Below are positions 25,802 through 34,954 of a stretch of DNA of 64,000 nucleotides, piece by piece. Position 1 is the first letter of the stretch. Each line of letters starts with the position of its first letter. Both the position numbers and the translations under genes were made by a program. Under the pieces are notes generated by a model that had not been told where the DNA came from, did no database searches, and worked only from the letters and a program-made list of their open reading frames with translations. The DNA is from Arcticibacter svalbardensis MN12-7 (lineage in GTDB: Bacteria > Bacteroidota > Bacteroidia > Sphingobacteriales > Sphingobacteriaceae), in assembly GCF_000403135.1 (NCBI RefSeq), contig NZ_AQPN01000098.1, forward strand, positions 18,800-82,799. Reading direction: 5' to 3'.

Positions 25802-27740
25802 ATTAAGCCGTTTTTTCGGTAAGAAAAAGAAAAAAGAGGGGTATGTGAAACTATCTGAAGAAGAAAGATTAAGCATTATTGAAAAGGCCTGCAAGCAGGT
25901 ATCCCGTGGGGTATTTTTTTCCACCATCATTATTATAGCCTCCTTTCTGCCTGTATTTTTATTAGGAGGTCAGGAAGGTAAGCTTTTTCATCCGCTAGCC
26001 TACACCAAGACGTTTATTCTTTTAATTGATGCCTTGCTGGTGGTCACCCTTGCTCCGGTTATGATTTCTTTCTTCATGAAAGGAAGGTTCCGGTCAGATC
26101 ATGAAAACCCTTTGAACAGGTGGTTGGAAAAGATTTACGAGCCCGTTATCCGAGCTTGTATGCGGAACCGAAAAACCACGATCGGAGTGAATATACTTGC
26201 ACTGCTGATTAGCATTCCGATGGTAATGAGCCTGGGAAGAGAATTTATGCCTCCTTTGGATGAACAATCGATTTTATTTATGCCCGTTACGCTGCCAGAT
26301 GTTTCAAACGCTGAAATAAAGCGGATTTTACAGGTGCAGGATAAACTGATCAAATCGGTGCCTGAGGTCAGTAAAGTGTTGGGTAAAGCGGGTAGAGCAA
26401 ATACAGCAACAGATAATTCGCCTGTTAATATGATTGAAACGATCATCTCCTTGAAGCCTAAATCAGAATGGAGACCAGGGTTAACTAAGAAGGATATAAT
26501 CAATGAACTGGATGCAAAGCTTCAAATTCCTGGAGTAGTGAACGGCTGGACACAACCTATTATAAACCGTATCAATATGCTTTCAACGGGGATCCGTACG
26601 GATGTGGGGGTCAAGGTGTATGGACAGGATTTGAAAAAGATTGCCTCAGTATCTTACGAGGTGCAGTCTCTTCTAAAGGATATAGAAGGAGTCAAAGACT
26701 TGTATGTCGAGCCTGTGACAGGTGGGAAGTACCTCGAAATTGCCATTAAACGTGATCAATTGGAACGCTATGGCTTATCTGTGGATGATATTAATGCCAC
26801 AGTGGAGACAGCTATAGGAGGTGCTCCTTTTGCAACAACCATTGAAGGCAGGCAGCGTTTTAACATTCATTTGCGACTGGGTCAGGATTATCGGAATAGT
26901 ATTGACCGGATCAAACGTATTCCCATTACTTCTCCTGACGCTGGAACGATTCCACTGTCTGCGGTTACCGATATTCATTTTGCGGATGGCCCTCCAATGA
27001 TCACTTCTGAAAATGCTTTATTAAGGGGTGCGGTGATGTTTAATGTGCGGGATAGGGATCTGGGACATACTGTTCAGCAGGCCATAGACAAATTGAATAA
27101 AGATCTGAAGTTACCGAACGGTTATTTTGTTGAATGGAGCGGGCAATATGAGAACTTGATCCGTGGACAACAGACATTAATCTATATACTTCCAATTGTA
27201 TTGATGATCATCTTCATTGCATTATATCTTGCTTTCAAGTCTGCAAGGGAAGCCTTTTTAAGCCTGGTTACGATTCCATTTGCGCTGATTGGAGGCGCGT
27301 ATATTATCTACTTCTGGGGAGTAAGTCTATCGGTAGCCGTAGCGGTCGGTTTTATTGCACTCTTTGGTATCGCGGTGGAAACGGGGGTCGTGATGGTAAT
27401 TTACCTGAACGATGCGATGGCTCAGCTGATCGCTTTAAAAGGAAATTCGAGCGATACCATTACGAAAGAAGATTTAAGGGAATATGTTATTCAAGGAGCT
27501 GCTAAACGATTGAGACCTAAAATTATGACGGTGTGTGTGGCCTTGTTTGGTTTGATACCCGTGTTATGGTCAACAGGAGTGGGTAGTGATATGATGGCGC
27601 CCATTGTTTTGCCTATGATTGGTGGGGTTTTGACCTCGTCTACACACATTTTATTGGTCACACCACTGATCTTCTTAATGACAAAAGAATATGAATTACG
27701 GAAATATGGAAAATTGGAGGTGCATGATGTTGAATCGTAG
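25791..27740 (+). CDS. cusA: CusA/CzcA-type heavy-metal RND pump, C-terminal part
   Basis: The remaining 649 residues of the pump, from a lysine-rich loop (KKKKKEGYVKLSEEERLSIIEKA) through TM5 (RGVFFSTIIIIASFLPVFLLGGQEGKLFHPLAYTKTFIL), the second porter half (NMLSTGIRTDVGVKVYG, with Met close to the metal path of CusA) and the last helices with RLRPKIMTVCVALFGLIPVLWSTG. ATG at 25791 is preceded by AAGGAG nine bases upstream, unusual for this phylum, so independent translation of the second half is possible. Otherwise this is a frameshifted cusA. The downstream CusC gene overlaps its end by 14 bases. Confidence 0.9.
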   Translation: MGNRLSRFFGKKKKKEGYVKLSEEERLSIIEKACKQVSRGVFFSTIIIIASFLPVFLLGGQEGKLFHPLAYTKTFILLIDALLVVTLAPVMISFFMKGRFRSDHENPLNRWLEKIYEPVIRACMRNRKTTIGVNILALLISIPMVMSLGREFMPPLDEQSILFMPVTLPDVSNAEIKRILQVQDKLIKSVPEVSKVLGKAGRANTATDNSPVNMIETIISLKPKSEWRPGLTKKDIINELDAKLQIPGVVNGWTQPIINRINMLSTGIRTDVGVKVYGQDLKKIASVSYEVQSLLKDIEGVKDLYVEPVTGGKYLEIAIKRDQLERYGLSVDDINATVETAIGGAPFATTIEGRQRFNIHLRLGQDYRNSIDRIKRIPITSPDAGTIPLSAVTDIHFADGPPMITSENALLRGAVMFNVRDRDLGHTVQQAIDKLNKDLKLPNGYFVEWSGQYENLIRGQQTLIYILPIVLMIIFIALYLAFKSAREAFLSLVTIPFALIGGAYIIYFWGVSLSVAVAVGFIALFGIAVETGVVMVIYLNDAMAQLIALKGNSSDTITKEDLREYVIQGAAKRLRPKIMTVCVALFGLIPVLWSTGVGSDMMAPIVLPMIGGVLTSSTHILLVTPLIFLMTKEYELRKYGKLEVHDVES

Positions 27741-28974
27741 AAGTATACTCTGTGTCATGTTGTTCATCGGTTTGGGACAGGTGCATGCGCAGCAAGTTTT
27801 GACTCTTGATCAAATGCTGCAGGAGATTAGTGCCAATAATCCGTCATTAAAGGTATATGACAGCCGCATCAAAAGTGATGATGCCAAAGTAAATGGTGCC
27901 AAGGCATGGATGGCACCTATGGTAGGAGTGGGAACTTTTATGACGCCTTATCCGGGAGTGAAGTTAATGGATGAATCGGCTAAAGGGGCCTGGGTGTTTT
28001 CGGCTGAACAGGATATACCTAACCCTGTTAAGCTTAAAGCAAAAGCGAAGTATCAGGAGGCGCAATCTTCGGTTACGCTTGCCGAGCAAGCTGTTCAGGC
28101 CAATCAACTTAAAGCCAGAGCAAAAGAGCTTTATTTTGATTTATTGGTAGCGAATAAAACGCTTGTTTTTCAAAGAGAAAACAGGGCCATTATGCAAAAT
28201 ATGAAAAAGATTGCCGAGATCCGCTATCCTTATAATCAAGGCTCACTTTCGCAGGTATTTAAAGCTGACGGGCGTTTATATGAGTCGGAAAATATGATTC
28301 TAATGACTGAAAGCGAGATTCGCTCGAAAAAGATTGCTGTTAATACGCTTATGTACAGGCCAGTAAGTACGGAGTTTAATGTAGATACCAGTTATAAGGT
28401 ATCGTTTAACCCGACCGCCTTGCTGGACACCGCTTATTTGGCTGAAAACAGAAGCGATATCAAGCAAATGGACCGCTCCATTGATGTGATGGGTCTGAAC
28501 ATCAAACAAATGCAGCAGGAGGCTAAGCCAGATTTCAGGATCAGGTTTGAACACATGTCTAACCGTGCGGCAATGATGCCCAATCAATTCACATTGATGG
28601 GTATGATTTCTATTCCAATTGTACCATGGTCGTCTAAAATGTATAAATCAGAGGTCAAGTCGATGAGTTTTGAACGGGATGCCATGCGTCAGCAGAAAGA
28701 AGCGATGTTGAGTGATATGCTGGGGATGACTAAATCAATGGAAAATGATTTGAATAATATGCAGCTGCAGTTAACTAACTATGAACGTAAGATTCTGCCT
28801 GCTTTAGACAAAAATCTGAAAGTTTCCATGCTGTCTTACCAGGAGAATAAAGAGAACTTAAATATAGTGATTGACGGTTGGGAGACTGTGAATATGGCGC
28901 AGATGAATTACATCGGGCAGTTAAAGAAGTTTTATCAAATGATTGTGGATTATGAAAAAAATATTGAAAGGTAG
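27727..28974 (+). CDS. CusC-like TolC-family outer-membrane protein
   Basis: Outer-membrane channel partner of the metal pump, 415 residues. The signal peptide (MLNRRSILCVMLFIGLGQVHAQ) is followed by VLTLDQMLQEISANNPSLKVYDSRI, the first OEP repeat; long helical segments around residues 90-150 and 330-400 fit the TolC plan. Two adjacent ATGs (27724 and 27727) are preceded by GGAGG at 27716-27720; the second has the better spacing and is used. It overlaps the pump gene and is overlapped by 23 bases by the adaptor gene, showing one tightly coupled operon. It is methionine-rich (for example MSNRAAMMPNQFTLMGM), in line with a soft-metal system. Confidence 0.86.
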   Translation: MLNRRSILCVMLFIGLGQVHAQQVLTLDQMLQEISANNPSLKVYDSRIKSDDAKVNGAKAWMAPMVGVGTFMTPYPGVKLMDESAKGAWVFSAEQDIPNPVKLKAKAKYQEAQSSVTLAEQAVQANQLKARAKELYFDLLVANKTLVFQRENRAIMQNMKKIAEIRYPYNQGSLSQVFKADGRLYESENMILMTESEIRSKKIAVNTLMYRPVSTEFNVDTSYKVSFNPTALLDTAYLAENRSDIKQMDRSIDVMGLNIKQMQQEAKPDFRIRFEHMSNRAAMMPNQFTLMGMISIPIVPWSSKMYKSEVKSMSFERDAMRQQKEAMLSDMLGMTKSMENDLNNMQLQLTNYERKILPALDKNLKVSMLSYQENKENLNIVIDGWETVNMAQMNYIGQLKKFYQMIVDYEKNIER

Positions 28975-30292
28975 GGCGGCAATCCTGCTTCTGGGAGCCA
29001 TCTCCTTGTTTTTTGCATGCAAGGGTAAGGTTAAAAGCCATGAAGCACATACGGAAGTGACAAAATATACGTGTTCTATGCATCCGCAGGTAATCAAAGA
29101 TGCACCAGGCAATTGTCCTATATGTGGAATGGAATTAGTGCCGCTTGTATCTCAGCGGGGACCAGGAAAAGTAAATGATAGTTTGGCGACACTGGTGAAA
29201 CCAACAGACGAATTTGTGCTGTCAGCTGTCAAAACGATCAAGCCTGTTACCGGAATGCGTTCTGCACAAATCAATGTTAAAGGAGTGATTAACTACAATA
29301 CCAATAATCTGAATTCGGTATCCTCAAGAGTAAGTGGTCGGATCGAACGGCTGTATGTGAAATATAACTACCAGGCGGTGTCTAAAGGGCAGAAACTTAT
29401 GGATATTTATAGTCCGGACTTGGCGAACGCCCAGCAGGAACTGCTCTTTCTTCGTGATAATAATGAGCCAACTTTACTTGAAGCAGCGAAAAAGAAGCTA
29501 CGCTTACTTGGATCAACGGAGCAACAGATCCGTAATGTAATCAAAAGCGGAAAGATCGATTATAAGATCAGTGTTTACAGTCCGTATTCCGGTTTTATTT
29601 CTGAAGCGCCAAGAGGTGCATCTTCTGCTGGTCCAGGTTCATCAGTTGGGGGTACATCAATTTCGTCAGAAAGCAGCTCTTCAATGGGTAGTATGGGCAG
29701 CGGAACAAGTGCTTCTTCACCCTCAGCAGTGCCCGCTGTTGCCTCAAACACGCCTTTGGAAATAAGAGAAGGTCAGTATGTCTCTGTAGGACAGAAACTG
29801 TTTAGTATGGTCAACGTACAGCAGGTTTGGGCAGAGTTCTATATATCTCCGGATCAACTAATTGATTTTAAGAGGGGGACCAGGATTTCTGTAACATCTG
29901 TTGATGCAAAAACAAAGCTGGCTCATGTACCTGTAAGCCTAATTCAACCCTATTATAGTGAGGGTGTTAATTATTCGTTGGTTCGAGCCGTTTTGCCTAA
30001 TTCGAAAAAAGAATGGAGGGTTGGTGAGCTGATTCAAGTCAGTCAGGATGAAGATGTTAAGAAAAGTGGTACCTGGCTACCTCGTACCGCTGTATTGCAA
30101 TTAGGAACGCGGTATGTATCATTTATCAAAGAAAAAGGGGCATTTGTTCCGGTTTATGTAAAGGTGAAATCTGTTAGCGGGAATTTGGTGGATATAGGGA
30201 GTAGTATTCCGGATAAGGAAGTAGCACTGAATGCCTGGTTTTTAGTAGACAGTGAAAGTTTTGTTAAAGTACAAAACATAACAGAGCAATAA
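28952..30292 (+). CDS. CusB-like periplasmic adaptor with heavy-metal-binding domain (1)
   Basis: Membrane-fusion lipoprotein of the metal pump, 446 residues. The lipobox is FFAC (Cys23). Residues 38-63 form a small metal-binding domain, KYTCSMHPQVIKDAPGNCP then ICGMELVPL, known from CusB/CopB-type proteins. The adaptor body follows (INVKGVINYNTNNLNSVSSRVSGRIERLYVKYNYQAVSKGQKLMDIYSP). Between the lipoyl halves, at about residues 223-265, it has an unusual Ser/Gly-rich insertion (SSAGPGSSVGG, SSSSMGSMGSGTSASS). ATG at 28952 starts inside the CusC gene. A second adaptor gene begins one base after its stop. Confidence 0.88.
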   Translation: MKKILKGRAAILLLGAISLFFACKGKVKSHEAHTEVTKYTCSMHPQVIKDAPGNCPICGMELVPLVSQRGPGKVNDSLATLVKPTDEFVLSAVKTIKPVTGMRSAQINVKGVINYNTNNLNSVSSRVSGRIERLYVKYNYQAVSKGQKLMDIYSPDLANAQQELLFLRDNNEPTLLEAAKKKLRLLGSTEQQIRNVIKSGKIDYKISVYSPYSGFISEAPRGASSAGPGSSVGGTSISSESSSSMGSMGSGTSASSPSAVPAVASNTPLEIREGQYVSVGQKLFSMVNVQQVWAEFYISPDQLIDFKRGTRISVTSVDAKTKLAHVPVSLIQPYYSEGVNYSLVRAVLPNSKKEWRVGELIQVSQDEDVKKSGTWLPRTAVLQLGTRYVSFIKEKGAFVPVYVKVKSVSGNLVDIGSSIPDKEVALNAWFLVDSESFVKVQNITEQ

Positions 30293-30293
30293 T

Positions 30294-31508
30294 ATGGAAA
30301 GGAAAAAATTTATACTGAATATGGCAATGATTGCCTTGGTACCCTCGCTACTTGTTGTTGCATGTAAAAGTGAAAAGAAAGCAGCAGTTGTTTCTTCTGA
30401 GAAATATACCTGCGTTATGCATCCGCAGATAGTCAAAGACGCTCCCGGTACTTGTCCGATTTGTGGAATGGAATTAGTGCTTGTACGTGATACAGGAAAC
30501 AAAGATGAAGTGATTTTGACGGAAAGTCAGATTCAATTAGGAAATATTAAAACAGTAGTGGTAGCAGGTACTGCATTTCATACTTCTAAAATCCTTAATG
30601 GTAGAGTGGTTGTCAATCCGGATTTAACAGAAGTAATTTCGAGCAGGTATGCGGGAAGGATTGAAAAGCTGTTTGTGAAAGAAACAGGTAGGGCTGTGTC
30701 TAAAGGGCAGCCTTTATTTCAAATTTATAGTGAAACGTTGCAAACGCTGCAGCAGGATTATATACTTCAGGTAAAACAAGTAGCTGCATTCCCGAATGAA
30801 AAGATTTATCAAACGCTTAGAGAGGCAGCAAGAAATAAATTACGTCTTTTTGGTTACTCGAATTCGCAGATTGAAAATCTGGCAAAAAGTGGAATATCGT
30901 CTTCCTCTGTGACTGTGCGTGCTACTGCCTCGGGAATAGTGAATGAGATTAATGTTTCTGAAGGTCAGTATGTAACAGAAGGTTCACAGGTGTTGAGGTT
31001 AGAAAACCTAAGCCAGCTTTGGGTAGAAGCAGATGTATATCCCGACGAAGTAGGTTCAATAAAACTAGGGACAGTGGTAAAAATTGCTGTGAATGGTTTT
31101 GCTGAATCAGAGCAAACTGCTAAAATAGATTTTATATCTCCTCAGATAGACCCATCGAGCCAAATATTAAAAGTAAGGGCAAGTATACAAAGTCAGGGTA
31201 AACTTCAACCTGGTATGCAGGTTACCGTTTTATTGCCAAAAGCAAAAATAAGCAATGCCATTTCTTTACCACTGGATGCCGTTATTCGTGATCAAATGGG
31301 TGCACATGTGTGGGTAAAAACAGGAAAAGGTAGATTTATTTCCAAAATGGTGGCTACAGGAGATGAGGATGACCGTCAGATCATTATAACATCAGGCTTG
31401 GAAAATGTAAGGGAAGTGGTCGTTAGTGGCGCTTATTTATTATCAAGTCAATATATATTGAAAAAAGGAGCTGACCCGATGGCTGGGCATGATATGAGCA
31501 AAATGTAG
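30294..31508 (+). CDS. CusB-like periplasmic adaptor with heavy-metal-binding domain (2)
   Basis: A second adaptor lipoprotein, 404 residues, with lipobox VVAC (Cys24) and the same metal-binding module at residues 38-62 (KYTCVMHPQIVKDAPGTCP then ICGMELV). The body is HlyD-like: VISSRYAGRIEKLFVKETGRAVSKGQPLFQIYS, a helical hairpin with TLREAARNKLRLFGYSNSQIENL, then VRATASGIVNEINVSEGQYVTEGSQVLRL. It lacks the Ser/Gly-rich insertion of its neighbour. Only one base separates the two genes. Two adaptors for one pump may form a hetero-oligomer or be alternatives. The C-terminus ends in a Met/His-containing tail (MAGHDMSKM). Confidence 0.88.
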   Translation: MERKKFILNMAMIALVPSLLVVACKSEKKAAVVSSEKYTCVMHPQIVKDAPGTCPICGMELVLVRDTGNKDEVILTESQIQLGNIKTVVVAGTAFHTSKILNGRVVVNPDLTEVISSRYAGRIEKLFVKETGRAVSKGQPLFQIYSETLQTLQQDYILQVKQVAAFPNEKIYQTLREAARNKLRLFGYSNSQIENLAKSGISSSSVTVRATASGIVNEINVSEGQYVTEGSQVLRLENLSQLWVEADVYPDEVGSIKLGTVVKIAVNGFAESEQTAKIDFISPQIDPSSQILKVRASIQSQGKLQPGMQVTVLLPKAKISNAISLPLDAVIRDQMGAHVWVKTGKGRFISKMVATGDEDDRQIIITSGLENVREVVVSGAYLLSSQYILKKGADPMAGHDMSKM

Positions 31509-31621
31509 ATTTCATTGACTTCAGATTTATATTGCTTTCCAATCATTACAATAGTTATAAAGGATTGGTGGCGTATTTCAATTAGATTATTAACATAATT
31601 ATTTATTTAACAAACAACAGT

Positions 31622-31873
31622 ATGAAAAGATCAATCATGGCAATTGCTATTTTATTTATGGCAGCCACAACAACGTTTTCACAAACAAAACCAGACAGTA
31701 CACGAAAGGACTCTATTCAAAAAGAAGGAAAAATGGTAAAGAAGTATACCTGCTCCATGCATCCGGAAGTTGTAATGAACAAGCCTGGCAAATGTCCTAA
31801 ATGTGGGATGGCTTTGGTTCTTGTGAAAAAGCAAGATCAGAAGAAGAAGGCCATGAGCGACATGAAAATGTAA
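31622..31873 (+). CDS. small secreted heavy-metal-binding domain protein
   Basis: An 83-residue exported protein: signal peptide (MKRSIMAIAILFMAATTTFS), a charged linker, then one metal-binding domain KKYTCSMHPEVVMNKPGKCP plus KCGMALVLV (residues 40-68) and a Lys/Met tail. The domain is the same type as in the two adaptors just upstream, standing alone. It may act as a periplasmic metal carrier or buffer delivering to the Cus-type pump. A 113-base gap separates it from the second adaptor, so it may have its own promoter, though none was clear. Confidence 0.82.
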   Translation: MKRSIMAIAILFMAATTTFSQTKPDSTRKDSIQKEGKMVKKYTCSMHPEVVMNKPGKCPKCGMALVLVKKQDQKKKAMSDMKM

Positions 31874-32122
31874 CTCATTAACTTGACCGGGTTGAACAAC
31901 AAGAAAAAACTACGCTTTAAACTTTTCCGGGAAGGTATTCCGGTAAACTGCAGGCTTAGAATGAACTTTATGTCCAATACCGATAAGGAATATATGGCGT
32001 AGTTCATGTATTTCCTTATTATTGTCTTTCATTCCACCCATTGACAATGAGAGGGGCTATGGGGTAGGATTATCTTACCTTAATATAATCAAATTGGTTG
32101 AAAAGTTAATAGTTAAAATATT

Positions 32123-33181
32123 ATGGAAAGTGAAAAAATGATCGAACTGTTAGGCGACAAAGCCGAGTATTTGTTAAGCCACATCTGCACAACTATCGAT
32201 AAAAAATTAATCCATCTTCCCTCGCCAAATCATATTGAGGAGATATGGGTGAACAGTAACCGCAGTAACCAGGTGCTTCGCAGCTTACAGGCGTTGTTAG
32301 GACATGGACGTTTGAGCAGTACAGGCTATTGCAGTATTTTACCTGTAGATCAGGGGGTTGAACACAGTGCAGGTTCTGCATTTGCACCTAACCCTCTTTA
32401 CTTTGATCCCGAAAATATTATTAAGCTGGCAATAGAGGGTGGTTGTAATGGGGTTGCTTCCACTTTTGGCGTATTGGGCATAATGAGCCGTAAGTATGCG
32501 CATAAAATACCTTTTATCGTAAAGATCAATCACAACGAGTTACTAAGCATGCCTAACCGATATGACCAAACTCTTTTTGGTACGGTTAAAAACGCATGGG
32601 ATATGGGCGCAGTTGCTGTAGGCGCTACTGTTTATTGGGGCAGTGCAGAAAGTCCCCGCCAGCTAAAAGAAATTGCGGAGGCTTTTCAAATGGCGCATGA
32701 GTTGGGAATGGCTACCATATTATGGTGCTATACCCGCAACAATGCATTTAAGGTAGATGGAATAGATTATCATGCCTCTGCCGATCTTACCGGACAGGCT
32801 AATCATTTAGGGGTTACCATAGGAGCTGATATTATAAAACAAAAACTACCTACCAACAACGGTGGTTATTTAGCTACTAAACAAGGCAAAACAAGTCCGC
32901 TCGTCTACGAAAAACTAACTTCAGATCACCCAATTGACCTAACGCGTTACCAAGTGCTCAACTGCTACAGCGGACGTGTAGGATTAATAAACAGCGGAGG
33001 TGAAAGTTTTGGAGAAAGCGATCTGAAGGAAGCTGTAATTACGGCTATTGTTAATAAGCGCGCTGGGGGCATGGGTTTAATTCTTGGCAGAAAAGCATTT
33101 CAACGTCCTTTTAGTGACGGAGTAAATATGTTAAAAGTAATACAAGATGTATATCTCGATAAGAATATAACTATAGCATAA
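32123..33181 (+). CDS. fbaB: class I fructose-bisphosphate aldolase (DhnA/FbaB type)
   Basis: Schiff-base aldolase of glycolysis and gluconeogenesis, 352 residues, of the archaeal/E. coli FbaB type. Visible blocks are [19 protein letters not shown] (residues 69-87), [47 protein letters not shown], with Lys239 or Lys241 the probable Schiff-base lysine, and [19 protein letters not shown] near the phosphate site. It lies between the metal module and the Mla genes with no operon partner. Identification is firm; which lysine is catalytic is not certain from sequence alone. Confidence 0.9.
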   Translation: MESEKMIELLGDKAEYLLSHICTTIDKKLIHLPSPNHIEEIWVNSNRSNQVLRSLQALLGHGRLSSTGYCSILPVDQGVEHSAGSAFAPNPLYFDPENIIKLAIEGGCNGVASTFGVLGIMSRKYAHKIPFIVKINHNELLSMPNRYDQTLFGTVKNAWDMGAVAVGATVYWGSAESPRQLKEIAEAFQMAHELGMATILWCYTRNNAFKVDGIDYHASADLTGQANHLGVTIGADIIKQKLPTNNGGYLATKQGKTSPLVYEKLTSDHPIDLTRYQVLNCYSGRVGLINSGGESFGESDLKEAVITAIVNKRAGGMGLILGRKAFQRPFSDGVNMLKVIQDVYLDKNITIA

Positions 33182-33426
33182 AGCCATTGTATGCAAAGCT
33201 AATTTACCAATGAATGAACTGATTAATTCGATTATATAAGACAAATTTTAAACAGTCGTTTCCCGAACCCTTATAGGAGTTGAAACATAAGAACAAGGTT
33301 GTTAATGATTTTTACGATCATCAGTTCTAGGGTGATGATATTGATCACTGCTTACAATGACTAGCATCATATAATTCAGAGCTACGGGTCATAGCTGTTC
33401 AGTTTATATCATCTAGGTTTGAAGTT

Positions 33427-34196
33427 ATGACATTAATAGTTCGGCTTAAACGATTTCTAAACGAAACCGGGAATGTAGCCCGTTTTACAGGCCGTTTCTT
33501 TTCGACAGGAATAAAGCCGCGGTATGAGAATAGGGAGCTACTAAATCAATGTTATAATATTGGCTATCTTTCATTTCCATTGGTTGGGCTTACTTCTTTT
33601 ATCATGGGACTGGTACTTACCATGCAGCTGAGGCCCTCGCTTGTGGAATATGGCGTGGAATCGCAGCTACCAGTGATGGTTGGGCTTGCAATTGTACGGG
33701 AAATCGGCCCGGTGATCACTGCATTGATTTTTGCCGGGAAAATAGGCAGTAGCATCGGTGCTGAGCTTGGATCAATGAAGGTAACTGAGCAGATAGATGC
33801 TATGACGGTAAGCGGCATCAAGCCCTTCAAATATCTGGTTGCTACGCGGGTTGTGGCAACTACTTTAATGCTGCCTCTGCTTACTATTCTTGGAGATGGG
33901 ATTTCTTTGTTTGGCGCGTATCTGGGAGTAAACATACGTTCGGTAACCAGTATTGATCTGTTTTTTCTTCAGGTTTTTAAAAGTCTGGATTTTAGCGATA
34001 TACTACCGGCTATAATCAAAACATTGTTTTTGGTTTTGCTGTAGGCATCGTAGGATGTTATAAAGGATTTAACTCCAGCAAAGGTACGCAAGGAGTCGGA
34101 ATCTCAGCTAATTCAGCTGTAGTTCTATCTTCTGTGTTGATTTTCATTATAGACTTACTGGCAGTGCAGATTACGGAATTACTGGGACTTAACTAA
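33427..34196 (+). pseudogene. mlaE: MlaE-type lipid ABC permease, frameshifted
   Basis: Inner-membrane permease of an Mla-type phospholipid transport system. The first frame runs to a stop at 34042-34044 and contains VGLTSFIMGLVLTMQLRPSL, VREIGPVITALIFAGKIGSSIGAELGSMKVTEQIDAM and DILPAIIKTLF. The missing end is encoded one frame back: FGFAVGIVGCYKGFNSSKG, GVGISANSAVVLSS and IDLLAVQITELL, stopping at 34196. Adding one T to the run 34027-34031 restores a continuous protein of about 256 residues, normal for MlaE. The ATPase gene follows five bases later. Without the repair the protein loses its last two helices and is probably inactive. Confidence 0.88.
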
Positions 34197-34201
34197 TAAA
34201 C

Positions 34202-34945
34202 ATGGAAAAAGTTAAAAATGAAGCAGTAATTGTGATCAAAGATCTGGTCAAAGCCTTCGGAGAAAAAGTCATACTGGATGGATTTAATATGACTGTAGAA
34301 AAGGGCAGCAATGTAGTTATCCTTGGTAAATCTGGTTCAGGTAAATCTGTACTGATCAAATGTATCATTGGCCTGTTACAGCCGGATAGCGGAAGTATCC
34401 ATGTATTTAATGGTAATGTACCGGAGATGAACGAAGATGAACTAGATGAGGCACGGTCTAAAATTGGTTTTTTGTTTCAAAGCAATGCCCTTTATGATTC
34501 AATGACGATCCGGGAAAATTTAGAGTTCCCCCTGTTAAGGCATTGGGTGGACATTGAGAAAGAAGAAGTGGACAGGCTGGTCAGCGAAGCTCTGGAAAAT
34601 GTAGATCTGCTCCATACGCTGGATATGATGCCCTCGGAATTATCAGGAGGAATGCTGAAACGCGTTGCGCTTGCAAGAACCATGATCCTGAGGCCTGAGG
34701 TAATTCTTTATGACGAGCCGACGACAGGACTGGATCCTGTTACTTCAAGGGAAATTGAAGATCTGATCCTTAAACTGCAAAAGAAAAATCATACCTCTTC
34801 TATCATAATCTCACACGATATGAACTGTGTTAAGAATACCGCAGATTTAGTGGTACTTCTGCTGGAAGGGAAATGTTATACAGAGGGCACATATGAAGAG
34901 CTTGAGCAGTCAGCCGATCAAAATATTAAACAATTTTTTGAATAA
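34202..34945 (+). CDS. mlaF: Mla-type ABC transporter ATP-binding protein
   Basis: ATPase that powers the MlaE permease in phospholipid transport between the membranes. The 247 residues contain Walker A GKSGSGKS (residues 42-49), Q-loop LFQSNALYDSMTI, signature LSGGMLKRVALAR, Walker B VILYDEPTTGLDP and the switch ISHDMN. LSGGM with a following KR is usual for the MlaF group. This gene is intact, whereas its neighbours mlaE and mlaD each contain a frameshift, so whether the protein has working partners is doubtful. Confidence 0.92.
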   Translation: MEKVKNEAVIVIKDLVKAFGEKVILDGFNMTVEKGSNVVILGKSGSGKSVLIKCIIGLLQPDSGSIHVFNGNVPEMNEDELDEARSKIGFLFQSNALYDSMTIRENLEFPLLRHWVDIEKEEVDRLVSEALENVDLLHTLDMMPSELSGGMLKRVALARTMILRPEVILYDEPTTGLDPVTSREIEDLILKLQKKNHTSSIIISHDMNCVKNTADLVVLLLEGKCYTEGTYEELEQSADQNIKQFFE

Positions 34946-34954
34946 ATAACAGAA

